Source of the DNA: Nitrospirales bacterium | GTDB lineage: Bacteria > Nitrospirota > Nitrospiria > Nitrospirales > UBA8639 | Reading direction: 5' to 3' | NCBI GenBank assembly: GCA_031315865.1 | Contig: JALDRJ010000002.1 | Span: 1,462,001-1,526,000, forward strand | DNA length: 64,000 nt | Part shown: one piece after another, positions 43,516 through 51,477 of the stretch | Numbering within the stretch: position 1 is the first letter of the stretch | How the letters are laid out: every line of letters starts with the position of its first letter | Made by a program: the position numbers and the translations under genes | The notes under the pieces: model-generated | What the model was told of the DNA's origin: nothing | The model's database searches: none | What the model saw: only the letters and a program-made list of their open reading frames with translations

Positions 43516-45183
43516 CTATGTTTCGGTACTGGATTTAACTCCTTTTCTTAATGACGTATTACGATTGAGGGCTAGATTGGGTCCCTTATAGTTTTTTCCC
43601 CTCACATGGACAAACCACGTTTGAGGTCTCTCAACAAGCGCACTGAGAGAACCGACTACGACCGCTTGACCTCGCGACAGCGTCTGCAGAACCACGCGGG
43701 TAGGGAGGTCTTTTTTATCTTTGATTTCACTTTTGACATTTTGGCTTACACCATCTTTCGAATATGTCGCGTCGAATGTTTTAAAAAGTATTTCACTTTC
43801 TCCTACCAATTTTGAGGCCAAGTCAGCAGTTTCAGGATCTCCGACTTGCATGAAGATTTTTGCAGCCATATTCGAGACAATTCCCTGCCACGCATCTTCG
43901 AGTCCAGAGTTTTTCAGCATATGGATACTCTGAGTTGCGACAAGGCCCATACAGCCAAATTGTCGCATTAGCGAAAAAAAATTACTATCTCCAATACTCT
44001 CCCCTTTCAATTCCGTAGCCACATCTGAATATTCATCTGCAAGAAACAGGAGAGGTCTTTCTTTGTTTTGAAGGTCCGATCTTTCAAAACGAGTGAGCAC
44101 GTGCTGCTGAAACATCACTTTAATTACGGTACAAAGAATTTTAGCAATTGCGAGATTCCGCTTCGATACACTAACGAGTACAAATTTACCATTTTCGATG
44201 ATTTCATCGTATAAACTCAGTTGCCTGCGAGAAGGAGGGATCTCGTCGGAAAATACATCGAATTTTCTGGATCTAAATAGTCCATAGCATTGATCCATAA
44301 ATGATTTGAGTATGGGTTTATCTTTTTCATTTTCTAAAAATCGATTGAGTGTACTATTACACAATCGAAATTGTTCCAATGCATCTTCATTAAAGGTACT
44401 GGAGAGGGATCTTGCCAAGTCCAATGCTAGCTGGAGGTTTTCTTCCTCTTTAGACTCATTACCAGGTGACGGCGAATAACCCAAGAAAAGGGATGCCAAA
44501 TTTTGTAAGGTTGGACGTGTTTTCAGTTCTTCTTGCAAAAGCTCTAGCAGCGAGAGACCTGCACCAAAGAGTTTCCCAAGTTCATTAAGCCAAAATGGTT
44601 CTCGAGACCCAATTCCGGCGCTCTTTGCTGCCATGGCTAATGCTTTTCCAAGAGCATCTGGATCTAGGAAGGAGTGGATGAGGTTACGTTTCTCTCCATG
44701 CTCCTTCATAAAAGACTCGTTGATGATAATTAGATCCTTTCGTCTCCCAACCTTAGAGAATTTATTAACGATATCTCCTACTAATGCGCTTTTGGGATCC
44801 AGGAGCAGACCTCCAAATTTCTTGGTCTTTGAAGATTGTTCAAATGCTAGAATTTGGTCGAGAAGATGCATCATTAAGAATGTTTTCCCACAGCCCGGGA
44901 CTCCAAATATGCCATAACTCTGGCAAAGTCCCTGATCCTTGATATAGATTTGACTAGGGGCTTCCCCTAAAGAGTATTGCATCTTTTCCTGATCTATCCC
45001 TGTACCGCTATAGTTTCGTGGTGCTCGAGCTTGGGCAGGATGAATTCTAGCTGGCGGCCGAGATCGAATAATGACTTTTGGTGGTTTGGTTTTTGAGGGG
45101 AGGGAGCGGATTAAGCATAATTCGCTACCCACTTGAATTCGACCTTTTACTTTAACTTTTCTACTCTTGAATTGAATCGACAT
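43516..45183 (-). CDS. VirD4/TraG/TraD-like coupling ATPase
   Basis: The 555-residue protein has the P-loop GVPGCGKT (94-101) in SYGIFGVPGCGKTFLMMHLL, LLLDPKSALVGD after it, Walker B LLFLADEYSDVA in the C-terminal half, and the TraG/TraD-type motif GLVATQSIHML. These are features of type IV coupling ATPases that pump DNA or bind relaxosomes. No N-terminal membrane helices are visible, unlike most VirD4 proteins; some mobilisable elements and HerA/FtsK-like defence ATPases share this. No relaxase or mating-pair genes are recognisable in the window. Confidence 0.8.
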   Translation of the reverse strand: MSIQFKSRKVKVKGRIQVGSELCLIRSLPSKTKPPKVIIRSRPPARIHPAQARAPRNYSGTGIDQEKMQYSLGEAPSQIYIKDQGLCQSYGIFGVPGCGKTFLMMHLLDQILAFEQSSKTKKFGGLLLDPKSALVGDIVNKFSKVGRRKDLIIINESFMKEHGEKRNLIHSFLDPDALGKALAMAAKSAGIGSREPFWLNELGKLFGAGLSLLELLQEELKTRPTLQNLASLFLGYSPSPGNESKEEENLQLALDLARSLSSTFNEDALEQFRLCNSTLNRFLENEKDKPILKSFMDQCYGLFRSRKFDVFSDEIPPSRRQLSLYDEIIENGKFVLVSVSKRNLAIAKILCTVIKVMFQQHVLTRFERSDLQNKERPLLFLADEYSDVATELKGESIGDSNFFSLMRQFGCMGLVATQSIHMLKNSGLEDAWQGIVSNMAAKIFMQVGDPETADLASKLVGESEILFKTFDATYSKDGVSQNVKSEIKDKKDLPTRVVLQTLSRGQAVVVGSLSALVERPQTWFVHVRGKNYKGPNLALNRNTSLRKGVKSSTET

Positions 45184-46110
45184 ATTTTTTTCATTACATG
45201 GTCTTGAATCTATATGCTACCCAATCTCATAAAAAATATATCTTATGAACTTATGACCATTTTTTACAATTTCATGCTCATTTATTATTCCCGTTACACC
45301 TCTTACGGCAAAAGATTTTGACAAACTTCATCAATTTGTCAAGCAATTATGTGAGGGTAATCAAGTTTAGGAGCAGCTGACTAAAGATCGGTGGATCTAT
45401 GGCAGAGAAGACAAACGGTTTCAGCGGCTTGTGCGACCCGTGTCCGACGTGAAACCTGTTATAGACCTGTTACCGAGTAAAAACTAAGAAATGAGACAAT
45501 TGATTTGAAAGAATAGGATGTAAAGGCAAGATAGTGTATTTCAGCAGACCAAATACCAGTTCTCTATTTTCCTAACTCTCTCTCCACGTCCTTCAACACC
45601 CGGCTCAACCTCACGCCCGACGCCTCCGACAGCTTGCGCATGTTGATCTGGCTCATGTTCCGCTCGTCCCGCTCCACGTCCCCCACGTAAGTCCGATGGA
45701 GGTCCGCTCACTTGGCGTCAGCCACATGTTCGCCTCTGTTTGGCGGGGGGTGCTTTCTCCGTGAGTGTAGTCGGAGGGAGCTCCACCGACATTTCGAAAG
45801 GCAAGCCTGGATCCTGTGGTATGACCGATGGATCAGAGAGGAACTTCAGAGAACGGCGGAGTCGTCCTACGAAAATCAGGTGCCGCTCATGGTGGCCAAG
45901 CTCCTGGTGAGGCCACAGAGCTAGGGTGGTTATCCTCAGATCCCCTTCGTTCCTATTTTTCTCTGTAAAGCTTCAATCTGGCGTCAGCTTTTTTAAGCCG
46001 GTGGCCGATAATAGAATCATAGTACGTATTATTAAGTACGTAATATTTGAGTCGATAATTCTGATCAGCTCATGGCTCGGTGGTGAGCATATATAAAGGA
46101 GGGAACGAAG
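45184..46110. other. Degenerate region between ATPase and small hypothetical gene
   Basis: Includes an inverse ACAGG pair (CCTGT at 45455 and 45466, 11-bp period), whose surroundings (GAAACCTGTT…GACCTGTTACCG) match the tRNA-Lys attachment flank, and the XRE remnant at 45564-45728. A plus frame at 45712-45924 is open but has no credible start signal. Confidence 0.55.
45564..45728 (-). pseudogene. Remnant of an XRE-type helix-turn-helix regulator
   Basis: The minus strand encodes ADLHRTYVGDVERDERNMSQ and INMRKLSEASGVRLSRVLKD up to a natural stop, the C-terminal half of an XRE HTH (usually …RTYVGDVERGERN…). A TGA lies just before it and the sequence upstream no longer resembles the family. It is a truncated regulator. 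Confidence 0.7.
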
Positions 46111-46314
46111 ATGACCAAGCTAAATAACAATGATGGTGATTCGAGAAGGGATGCGTCTGTCCTTGAAGGGGCGAGCAAGAATGTCTGGAGGCAGCTGTAC
46201 GAACTGGACCGGCGGGTGGCGCGATTGCAAAGGTTGGGGGACCTGAAGGGTGCCGATCCCGACCTGACTCAGAAGGAGGCAGAGATCCTCCCGATGTTGT
46301 TGGAGAGGAGATGA
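46111..46314 (+). CDS. Small hydrophilic hypothetical protein
   Basis: AAAGGAGGGAACGAAG before the ATG is a strong ribosome binding site. The 67-residue product (MTKLNNNDGDSRRDASVLEG …) is charged and helical (YELDRRVARLQRLGDLKGAD). A second start (ATG 46312, GATGAG overlap) opens a 33-codon frame that runs into the chimeric hairpin at 46355 and looks truncated by it. No family is recognised. Confidence 0.6.
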   Translation: MTKLNNNDGDSRRDASVLEGASKNVWRQLYELDRRVARLQRLGDLKGADPDLTQKEAEILPMLLERR

Positions 46315-46354
46315 GCGCTCTGGATCATCTGGAGGAGGTGTTCGAAATGAAGAA

Positions 46355-46401
46355 GTGGATTTCGGATTTCAGCCTATATATGCGATGGAATCTGAAATCT
46401 A
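46355..46401. repeat. Chimeric hairpin, right border of the AT-rich block
   Basis: Bases 46355-46383 equal the left arm and loop of the hairpin at 32031. Bases 46386-46401 equal the word at 32593-32608. The second arm is therefore imperfect. It looks like a junction formed from the two sites near 32 kb. Confidence 0.7.
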
Positions 46402-46478
46402 AGAAGCTATGAATGAGACTAGCTGGGTAGGAATTAGAAGAACTAAGTTCGTATCAATGATTAATAAGTATTGAGACT

Positions 46479-47783
46479 TTATCTTTTAATGATGGGATCA
46501 TGTTTACTATCCTTCTCTAAAACATGCACCCCAAGTAATCTTCTTGAGTTGACCGCATCATCTATCCGATCCCATTTTCTTTGGTTTTCTGAATAGAATT
46601 TCCAATAATCTAAAAGCAGTTCATCAATCTTTCTGTCTAGGTTCTGTAAACCGACTGGATCATTACAAAATGAATATTGGTTTCCCCATCCCTTCATGAC
46701 GTTATTTGCCACACTCAACGTTTCTATTAAGGTCAACTTCTTTTTTAGCAGATGCTTTGGTTGATCCATTGCTACCTTACTTTTGGTCAGAATTTCACTA
46801 ACACTATGTAATAGTCTTTCTTTCGATTTCGGGTTTGGTCTGATTTCACCTGGACGGATCTCACAACCCAAAAAATCAAATCCACTCTTGATGTATCCCT
46901 GCTCTGCTTTGTCCTTGTCTTTAAATGGATCATAAGCGCTTAAGCCAAATTCGGCTAGGATTCGTTTTCCACTTTCGAATGCGGCGACAACCTTTCTCTT
47001 ATTGGGTCCTAGGATAAGAAAATCGTCTATATATCTGAGACATATTACCCCACGATCATTTAATTTACTGTCAAATTCTTCTAATAAAATATTCCCCATT
47101 ATTGGTGAGAGACAGCATCCCTGAGCAACTCCTACTTCATAGATGGGGAAGGCATCAGCTTGTTTCCCCAATTCGTCAAGGTTCTCTAATTCGGTTTGAA
47201 CTGCTTCCTGTATTAAGTCGTTGAACTTCTGATCGGTTATAACACTCTTAATCTTCTCGAGAACTATGTTTTTGGGTACTTTGGTAAAAAACCCTTCAAT
47301 ATCAGAGCAAATAAAGTACTTTGCCCCATTTCTTATGGAGTTGTAAGCGGCTTTTACTGCTCCAGGAACTCCTAATCCTTTTCCCTTGATTCCTCCAAAA
47401 CTTGTAGGAATTTTATAATAGGGGTCTAATGCCTTTTCATCCTGTAGGACATTGAGAATAGCTCTCTGAACAATTCGGCTTTCAATCGTGGATATAACAA
47501 GAGGGCGGGGAGCTTTCCTCGGTCGTGGGATTGGGACACCGATTGATGGTGGAAAAGTAAATTTCTCTTGCCGAAGGAGGCGATTTATGCGGTTGAGATT
47601 GGTATCTGCCTTTTGTTGAAATAAATCAACTTCATCACGTGTTTGCTTACACTTCGAAGCACGACCGTTCTCATATACAGTAGTCCACGCACTTCTTAAA
47701 TTTTTCGGACCATGGACTTTTGCATATAGAGATTTGAGCTTAATTTTTTTGCCTTTGCTGAGCTCCCACTGGCAAACCTGAGC
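46479..47783 (-). CDS. Reverse transcriptase without standard start codon
   Basis: The frame is open for 434 residues, from just after a TGA at 47784-47786 to the stop at 46479, with no ATG or GTG in its first 200 codons; the first conventional start is TTG 47171, deep inside the catalytic domain. RT motifs are complete: RPLVISTIESRIVQRAILNV, ICSDIEGFFTKVP (motif 3), VAQGCCLSPIMGNILL (motif 4) and CLRYIDDFLIL (YIDD, motif 5), then a helical C-terminal part. It is not a retron RT by eye (no NAXXH/VTG seen) and has no maturase or endonuclease domain. Its 5' end abuts the duplicated cassette, so it is probably truncated there. Confidence 0.75.
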   Translation of the reverse strand, partial: AQVCQWELSKGKKIKLKSLYAKVHGPKNLRSAWTTVYENGRASKCKQTRDEVDLFQQKADTNLNRINRLLRQEKFTFPPSIGVPIPRPRKAPRPLVISTIESRIVQRAILNVLQDEKALDPYYKIPTSFGGIKGKGLGVPGAVKAAYNSIRNGAKYFICSDIEGFFTKVPKNIVLEKIKSVITDQKFNDLIQEAVQTELENLDELGKQADAFPIYEVGVAQGCCLSPIMGNILLEEFDSKLNDRGVICLRYIDDFLILGPNKRKVVAAFESGKRILAEFGLSAYDPFKDKDKAEQGYIKSGFDFLGCEIRPGEIRPNPKSKERLLHSVSEILTKSKVAMDQPKHLLKKKLTLIETLSVANNVMKGWGNQYSFCNDPVGLQNLDRKIDELLLDYWKFYSENQRKWDRIDDAVNSRRLLGVHVLEKDSKHDPIIKR

Positions 47784-47801
47784 TCAGCTGTCGCAAAGAT
47801 G

Positions 47802-48011
47802 TCAGACACCAGTGGGGGTTTCAGCATGTGGCGGTGTTGCCCCATGTGTACTCACCCAACCGCCCTCCACTCGTGGAGAGTCAGTGCATCCTCTACTTGC
47901 CGCGGCACCTGGAGACGGCCCGCTGAGAAGGGATGCCTGGGCTAAAGCAAGTAAAACAGAGAACACAAATGTGACGGATAGGAAGTGACCCAAGCTCGCA
48001 CGTTTTTGCAT
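47802..48011 (-). CDS. Small secreted protein, 3'-truncated copy
   Basis: The product starts with a signal peptide (MQKRASLGHFLSVTFVFSVL, then LALAQA). It continues through the 131-bp repeat (SLLSGPSPGAAASRGCTD … THGATPPHAETPT) and stops two codons after it. The proper C-terminal part is present in the other copy upstream. ATG 48011 lies 10 nt after the stop of that copy. Confidence 0.5.
   Translation of the reverse strand: MQKRASLGHFLSVTFVFSVLLALAQASLLSGPSPGAAASRGCTDSPRVEGGWVSTHGATPPHAETPTGV
47810..47940. repeat. 131-bp direct repeat, copy 1
   Basis: Identical to 48171-48301; the unit spacing is 361 bp. It forms the middle part of the small secreted-protein gene. Confidence 0.93.
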
Positions 48012-48021
48012 GTACGACCTG

Positions 48022-48301
48022 TCACTGGGTCTTCCTCCAGTTTACCTTTTTGGGGACCACTTTCAAGTCCGCCACAAGCCCTGCCTCTGCCTTCAAATAA
48101 ATGCTGTCTACCGTCCAGTGATATTTCAAAGCTCCGGTGATATTTAGCACAGCCTGGCAAAGGCTGCATTCAGTGGGGGTTTCAGCATGTGGCGGTGTTG
48201 CCCCATGTGTACTCACCCAACCGCCCTCCACTCGTGGAGAGTCAGTGCATCCTCTACTTGCCGCGGCACCTGGAGACGGCCCGCTGAGAAGGGATGCCTG
48301 G
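48022..48301 (-). pseudogene. Small secreted protein, 5'-truncated copy
   Basis: The frame enters with repeat copy 2 and continues with ECSLCQAVLNITGALKYHWT and VDSIYLKAEAGLVADLKVVP to the stop (RKTQ). The signal peptide is missing; the first ATG in frame is at 48231. Joining the signal peptide of the downstream copy, one repeat and this C-terminus gives one continuous 117-residue exported protein with a CxxC. No family is recognised. Confidence 0.5.
48171..48301. repeat. 131-bp direct repeat, copy 2
   Basis: Exact duplicate of 47810-47940 in the same orientation. Confidence 0.93.
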
Positions 48302-48452
48302 ACGCTATTATTTTTTAGATAACCATGTTCAGAAGATAATCAAGAGGCCAAGACTGATATTGACGTGAAAGATCAAATACTAAAAAACTTATAAGGGAAA
48401 ACTGCCAGGCTTGTGGACCAGAAAAGGGGGTGGAGCAGCTGATATGGAGCTA

Positions 48453-50666
48453 TCAGTTGGAGAGAGTAAACTGTTTTTTCTGATTCTCAAGAAAGAGATT
48501 TACTCTTTCTCGTGAGCTGTAATTAGGGTCTGTTATTAACTTATCACTTAGATCACTAAGAATTCCTTTCATTCTTCCTTTATCTTTTGCTTGATGTTCA
48601 TTAATAAAACTTCGAACTGAATTAATAACTTCATCAGGTAGGCTGTGAGAGATGTTAACTCCTAATAGGTTAGGGAAAATATTCTGGTAGACCTCTTTTA
48701 TGACCTCAGTATGAGGAGCCAATGAAATATAATTGTAGAGAAAATCTGGACGCATGTAACAGCTCACTGAATATTTGTTTGAAAAGACCTGACAAACAGT
48801 CCTATGTGTTACTTTGTCACTTGATAGCCACCAAGTTCGGTAGCCTGACCAATTTTGGTGGCTCATTTCCCTATTCTTTTCCCTGAGTGCAAAAATAGTC
48901 AAAATAAGTTTTGCATCGTTTGAAGCTCTATGTTTATCCCTTTTTTCTTGCTCGAGTGCCGTTGTTAACTGGGTTAGTTCAGTTTTGTCGATATTAATGC
49001 CAGTGCTTTCTAAAGGAACGAATTCCACACCGAAATTTTCCTGTAAACACAACAGCAAATCCCTGTTAAGGTTGGCTAGGGTTGGGTTACAGAATTTGTC
49101 TATAAAATCATTAAAGGTGGAAATATTATTTTTTAGTTTTGAATAAAAATACGCCCTGATCAAGATTTCCTTGATGTAAATAATGGTTATATCATCGTCA
49201 TATAATTCTTCACTGTCTTTGAATTCTTCTTCATAATTATTAATAATTTTCTTAATGTGAGCAGCAAGCTCATTTAGTATTGTTTCATTAATTCGAAGCT
49301 TTACCCCTGCGGCCTTAGCTCCACTGAGTAGGTTCCAATATCGTCTATTCTGTTCATCAAGACATATTTCAGATAAAGCGGGAATTAATATAGAAGTACA
49401 TACATACACATCTAGTTTTGATGCCATTTGTGTAAAAAAGAGTGAGACTTTTGGCTCACATTGGAGCAAAAATAGCAGCATGTAGGTATTTGCTAGGCAT
49501 TTAAGATATTCTTTTTGTTCGGTTGTCCCATGGTACACGAGATTGCGAATTGTCAGTAACAGAGCCTTTTTAACTGATTGCTTATTCTTCAAGATTACCC
49601 GACTTTCATCTACAACCTCTGAAATCGTTCCGTAAAGATCCTTTTCAAATGCCTCCTTGCTATGCCCAGTACTTACTAGGTCTGAAAATTCTAACCCTTG
49701 CCTATAAAATAATTTATTTAGAGTCTCATTGATCAGGGAAACTGCATCCTGGATTCTTACATCATCTGTCCTTAAATACTTCTTAAGCTCTGGGACAATG
49801 CTCTCACGAAAGGATTTATGAAGTGCCAAATCTCTAAGATTTTTATCAGTTAGTTCTTTGCGTGTTTCATAAGGGAGACAATATCCATTGTCTTTTGTGT
49901 GATACTTTATTTTTCTTTCCGGTTTGGAAGAAAGAATTTGCAGTCTATCATCTATTTGGGAAGTCAGAACTTTAGGTTGGAATTTTAAATATTTCCCAAT
50001 TTCCTTGATAATTTCCTCTCGATTTTTGAGGATGTTTTCGTCTGGATCAGTTCCCTCCAAAGCATAAAGTATCAAGGTGTCAGCCAGAACTTGGTCTAAA
50101 TTTAATGCATCCTTTCTCATATCCCATTGCTGCCTAAGAAAAACATAGAGGCGCGGATCAGAGACAAGATCACCTATTTCGAACCCTGCCCCAGGTTTTT
50201 GAAACTCATGCAAATAGTTGTTTTTAAAGACCTCATAAGCATTCACTGTTGCAGGTGAATTGTTGACATTAGCGCCAAACCATAAAAGGTCATAAACTTG
50301 CATTGGTTTCTTATGTTTATCCGCGAGTTCATCAATTAATTTATCTTTGTCTTTGATCTCTTGGTTTGTAACGTATGTGAAGCGATCAAATTTAATATTG
50401 TTGTCCTTTAACAGTTTTACGGACCCTGAGGCTTTTCCTTCCCCATCTTTCTCAATCGAGAACTGATATATTACCTTTTGATTCCCTTCTTGATTGAAAA
50501 CATGGTCAAGTCCATCTATGCCTTTGTCTCGTATCCCCCCAGCCGGAACAAAGGAATACCCCAATCTTCCTGAAAGAAAGTTCTTAGCAAAATCTTCAAA
50601 TACGAACCCATCGTCGATATGTCCTAGAGCACACATACAAGCTTTGGGATCTACACCGTTCATCAA
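48453..50666 (-). CDS. Large protein with restriction-endonuclease-like N-terminus
   Basis: The 737-residue protein begins with a region resembling a restriction-fold domain: FEDFAKNFLSGRLGYSFVPA (E24), GGIRDKGIDGLDHVF (D51), VIYQFSIEKD (QxS where E/QxK is usual). A long helical middle part follows. Near 600-660, a stretch with DAKLILTIFALREKN and GYRTWWLSSDKVTHR … YMRPDFLYNYISLAP is reminiscent of a PIN-like domain. Both assignments are by eye. It lies at the right border of the island, alone, and is AT-rich. A nuclease-based defence protein is the best guess. Confidence 0.6.
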   Translation of the reverse strand: MMNGVDPKACMCALGHIDDGFVFEDFAKNFLSGRLGYSFVPAGGIRDKGIDGLDHVFNQEGNQKVIYQFSIEKDGEGKASGSVKLLKDNNIKFDRFTYVTNQEIKDKDKLIDELADKHKKPMQVYDLLWFGANVNNSPATVNAYEVFKNNYLHEFQKPGAGFEIGDLVSDPRLYVFLRQQWDMRKDALNLDQVLADTLILYALEGTDPDENILKNREEIIKEIGKYLKFQPKVLTSQIDDRLQILSSKPERKIKYHTKDNGYCLPYETRKELTDKNLRDLALHKSFRESIVPELKKYLRTDDVRIQDAVSLINETLNKLFYRQGLEFSDLVSTGHSKEAFEKDLYGTISEVVDESRVILKNKQSVKKALLLTIRNLVYHGTTEQKEYLKCLANTYMLLFLLQCEPKVSLFFTQMASKLDVYVCTSILIPALSEICLDEQNRRYWNLLSGAKAAGVKLRINETILNELAAHIKKIINNYEEEFKDSEELYDDDITIIYIKEILIRAYFYSKLKNNISTFNDFIDKFCNPTLANLNRDLLLCLQENFGVEFVPLESTGINIDKTELTQLTTALEQEKRDKHRASNDAKLILTIFALREKNREMSHQNWSGYRTWWLSSDKVTHRTVCQVFSNKYSVSCYMRPDFLYNYISLAPHTEVIKEVYQNIFPNLLGVNISHSLPDEVINSVRSFINEHQAKDKGRMKGILSDLSDKLITDPNYSSRERVNLFLENQKKQFTLSN

Positions 50667-50973
50667 TTTGGTCCTTTAGAATAATAAAAAGGGTAGTTTT
50701 ATATTTTTAAAGAATATTTCATATTCTTTAGAAAATCCATGCCTTAATCCAAGAGTCATGGAATGGCCAATGTTTAGCTCAGGACTTTAAAGACAAGAAA
50801 TAGGAGGTTGATTACATTCATGACTGGGATGCCCTTCGAATACAACAAAGAGCTTTAAAGCATATATCAGAGTGGTGGGGCCCATGGGAGAGCTCGACGC
50901 CGGAAAACAGGTCTAAAACAGGTTTTATGGGAGGGGGGCTACGGGCGGAATCCGCGTAAGTGGTTGAAAAATA
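50667..50973. other. Right end of the island
   Basis: No gene. From 50900 it matches the left attachment flank (18840-18912), including ACAGG at 50907 and 50918. Confidence 0.6.
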
Positions 50974-51049
50974 TGGTGGGTCGTACAGGGATCGAACCTG
51001 TGGCCCGCTGATTAAGAGTCAGCTGCTCTACCAGCTGAGCTAACGACCC
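50974..51049 (-). tRNA. tRNA-Lys (anticodon CTT)
   Basis: 76 nt including encoded CCA. The cloverleaf is complete: acceptor GGGTCGT with ACGACCC, D arm GCTCAGCTGGTAGAGC, anticodon stem CTGA with loop CTCTTAA, T arm CAGGTTCGATCCCTG. The 3' part (50974-51019) recurs at 18913-18958, so this is the tRNA used by the island; the 5' half is unique here. Confidence 0.97.
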
Positions 51050-51057
51050 ACCTAGAG

Positions 51058-51172
51058 GTTATTGAAAAAGATCACCAGCGGCGTTCTCGTTGCTTGTGCT
51101 TCTCGACGTACAACCCGTACGCCTCGAAGCTCTCGCTGCCTGCGGCCTTGCTGGATGAGCTTTTTGAATAAC
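51058..51172. repeat. 115-bp imperfect palindrome between the two tRNAs
   Basis: GTTATTGAAAAAG (51058-51070) mirrors CTTTTTGAATAAC (51160-51172) with one mismatch. The centre CGTACAACCCGTACG is an exact hairpin and the arms GCTTCTCG / CCTCGAAGC also pair. It looks like a non-coding stem-loop repeat, possibly of a genome-wide family. Confidence 0.7.
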
Positions 51173-51277
51173 CCCCGATTAAAAGAACTGAAGATACTTA
51201 ATCAGCTTCGTTCTCGTTGCTCATATGTGAAGTTCGTGAAAACTCTTTCTGTGAGTCAAACGATGTTTCAGAATAGA

Positions 51278-51353
51278 TGGCGCGCCTGGCAGGATTTGAA
51301 CCTGCGGCACCTGGCTCCGGAGGCCAGTGCTCTATCCACTGAGCTACAGGCGC
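51278..51353 (-). tRNA. tRNA-Arg (anticodon CCG)
   Basis: 76 nt including CCA. Acceptor GCGCCTG pairs with CAGGCGC, D arm GCTCAGTGGATAGAGC, anticodon loop CTCCGGA, T arm GCAGGTTCAAATCCTGC. Intact. Confidence 0.97.
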
Positions 51354-51477
51354 AAATCCTTTCTCTGTATGGAGATCTTTGTCAGATTCTCCTGCCTACT
51401 TTGATAGCAATCAATCAAGAAAAATGTAACGCTAGCATGCTTTTCTTGCCGATGTCCAGGCAGTTCCGACATTCGTG

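Noticed and set aside
45712-45924. 70-codon plus-strand frame
   Set aside because: No ribosome binding site and no family; it starts beside the XRE remnant and may be debris.
46479-47783. Group II intron or retron
   Set aside because: No domain V-like RNA or maturase/endonuclease domain was found near the gene, and the retron-specific motifs are not seen.
47802-48301. Diversity-generating retroelement: reverse transcriptase next to a pair of ~130-bp repeats
   Set aside because: The two repeats are identical, with no adenine-specific differences, and they form the middle of a permuted gene duplication. No variable target gene or accessory gene is seen.
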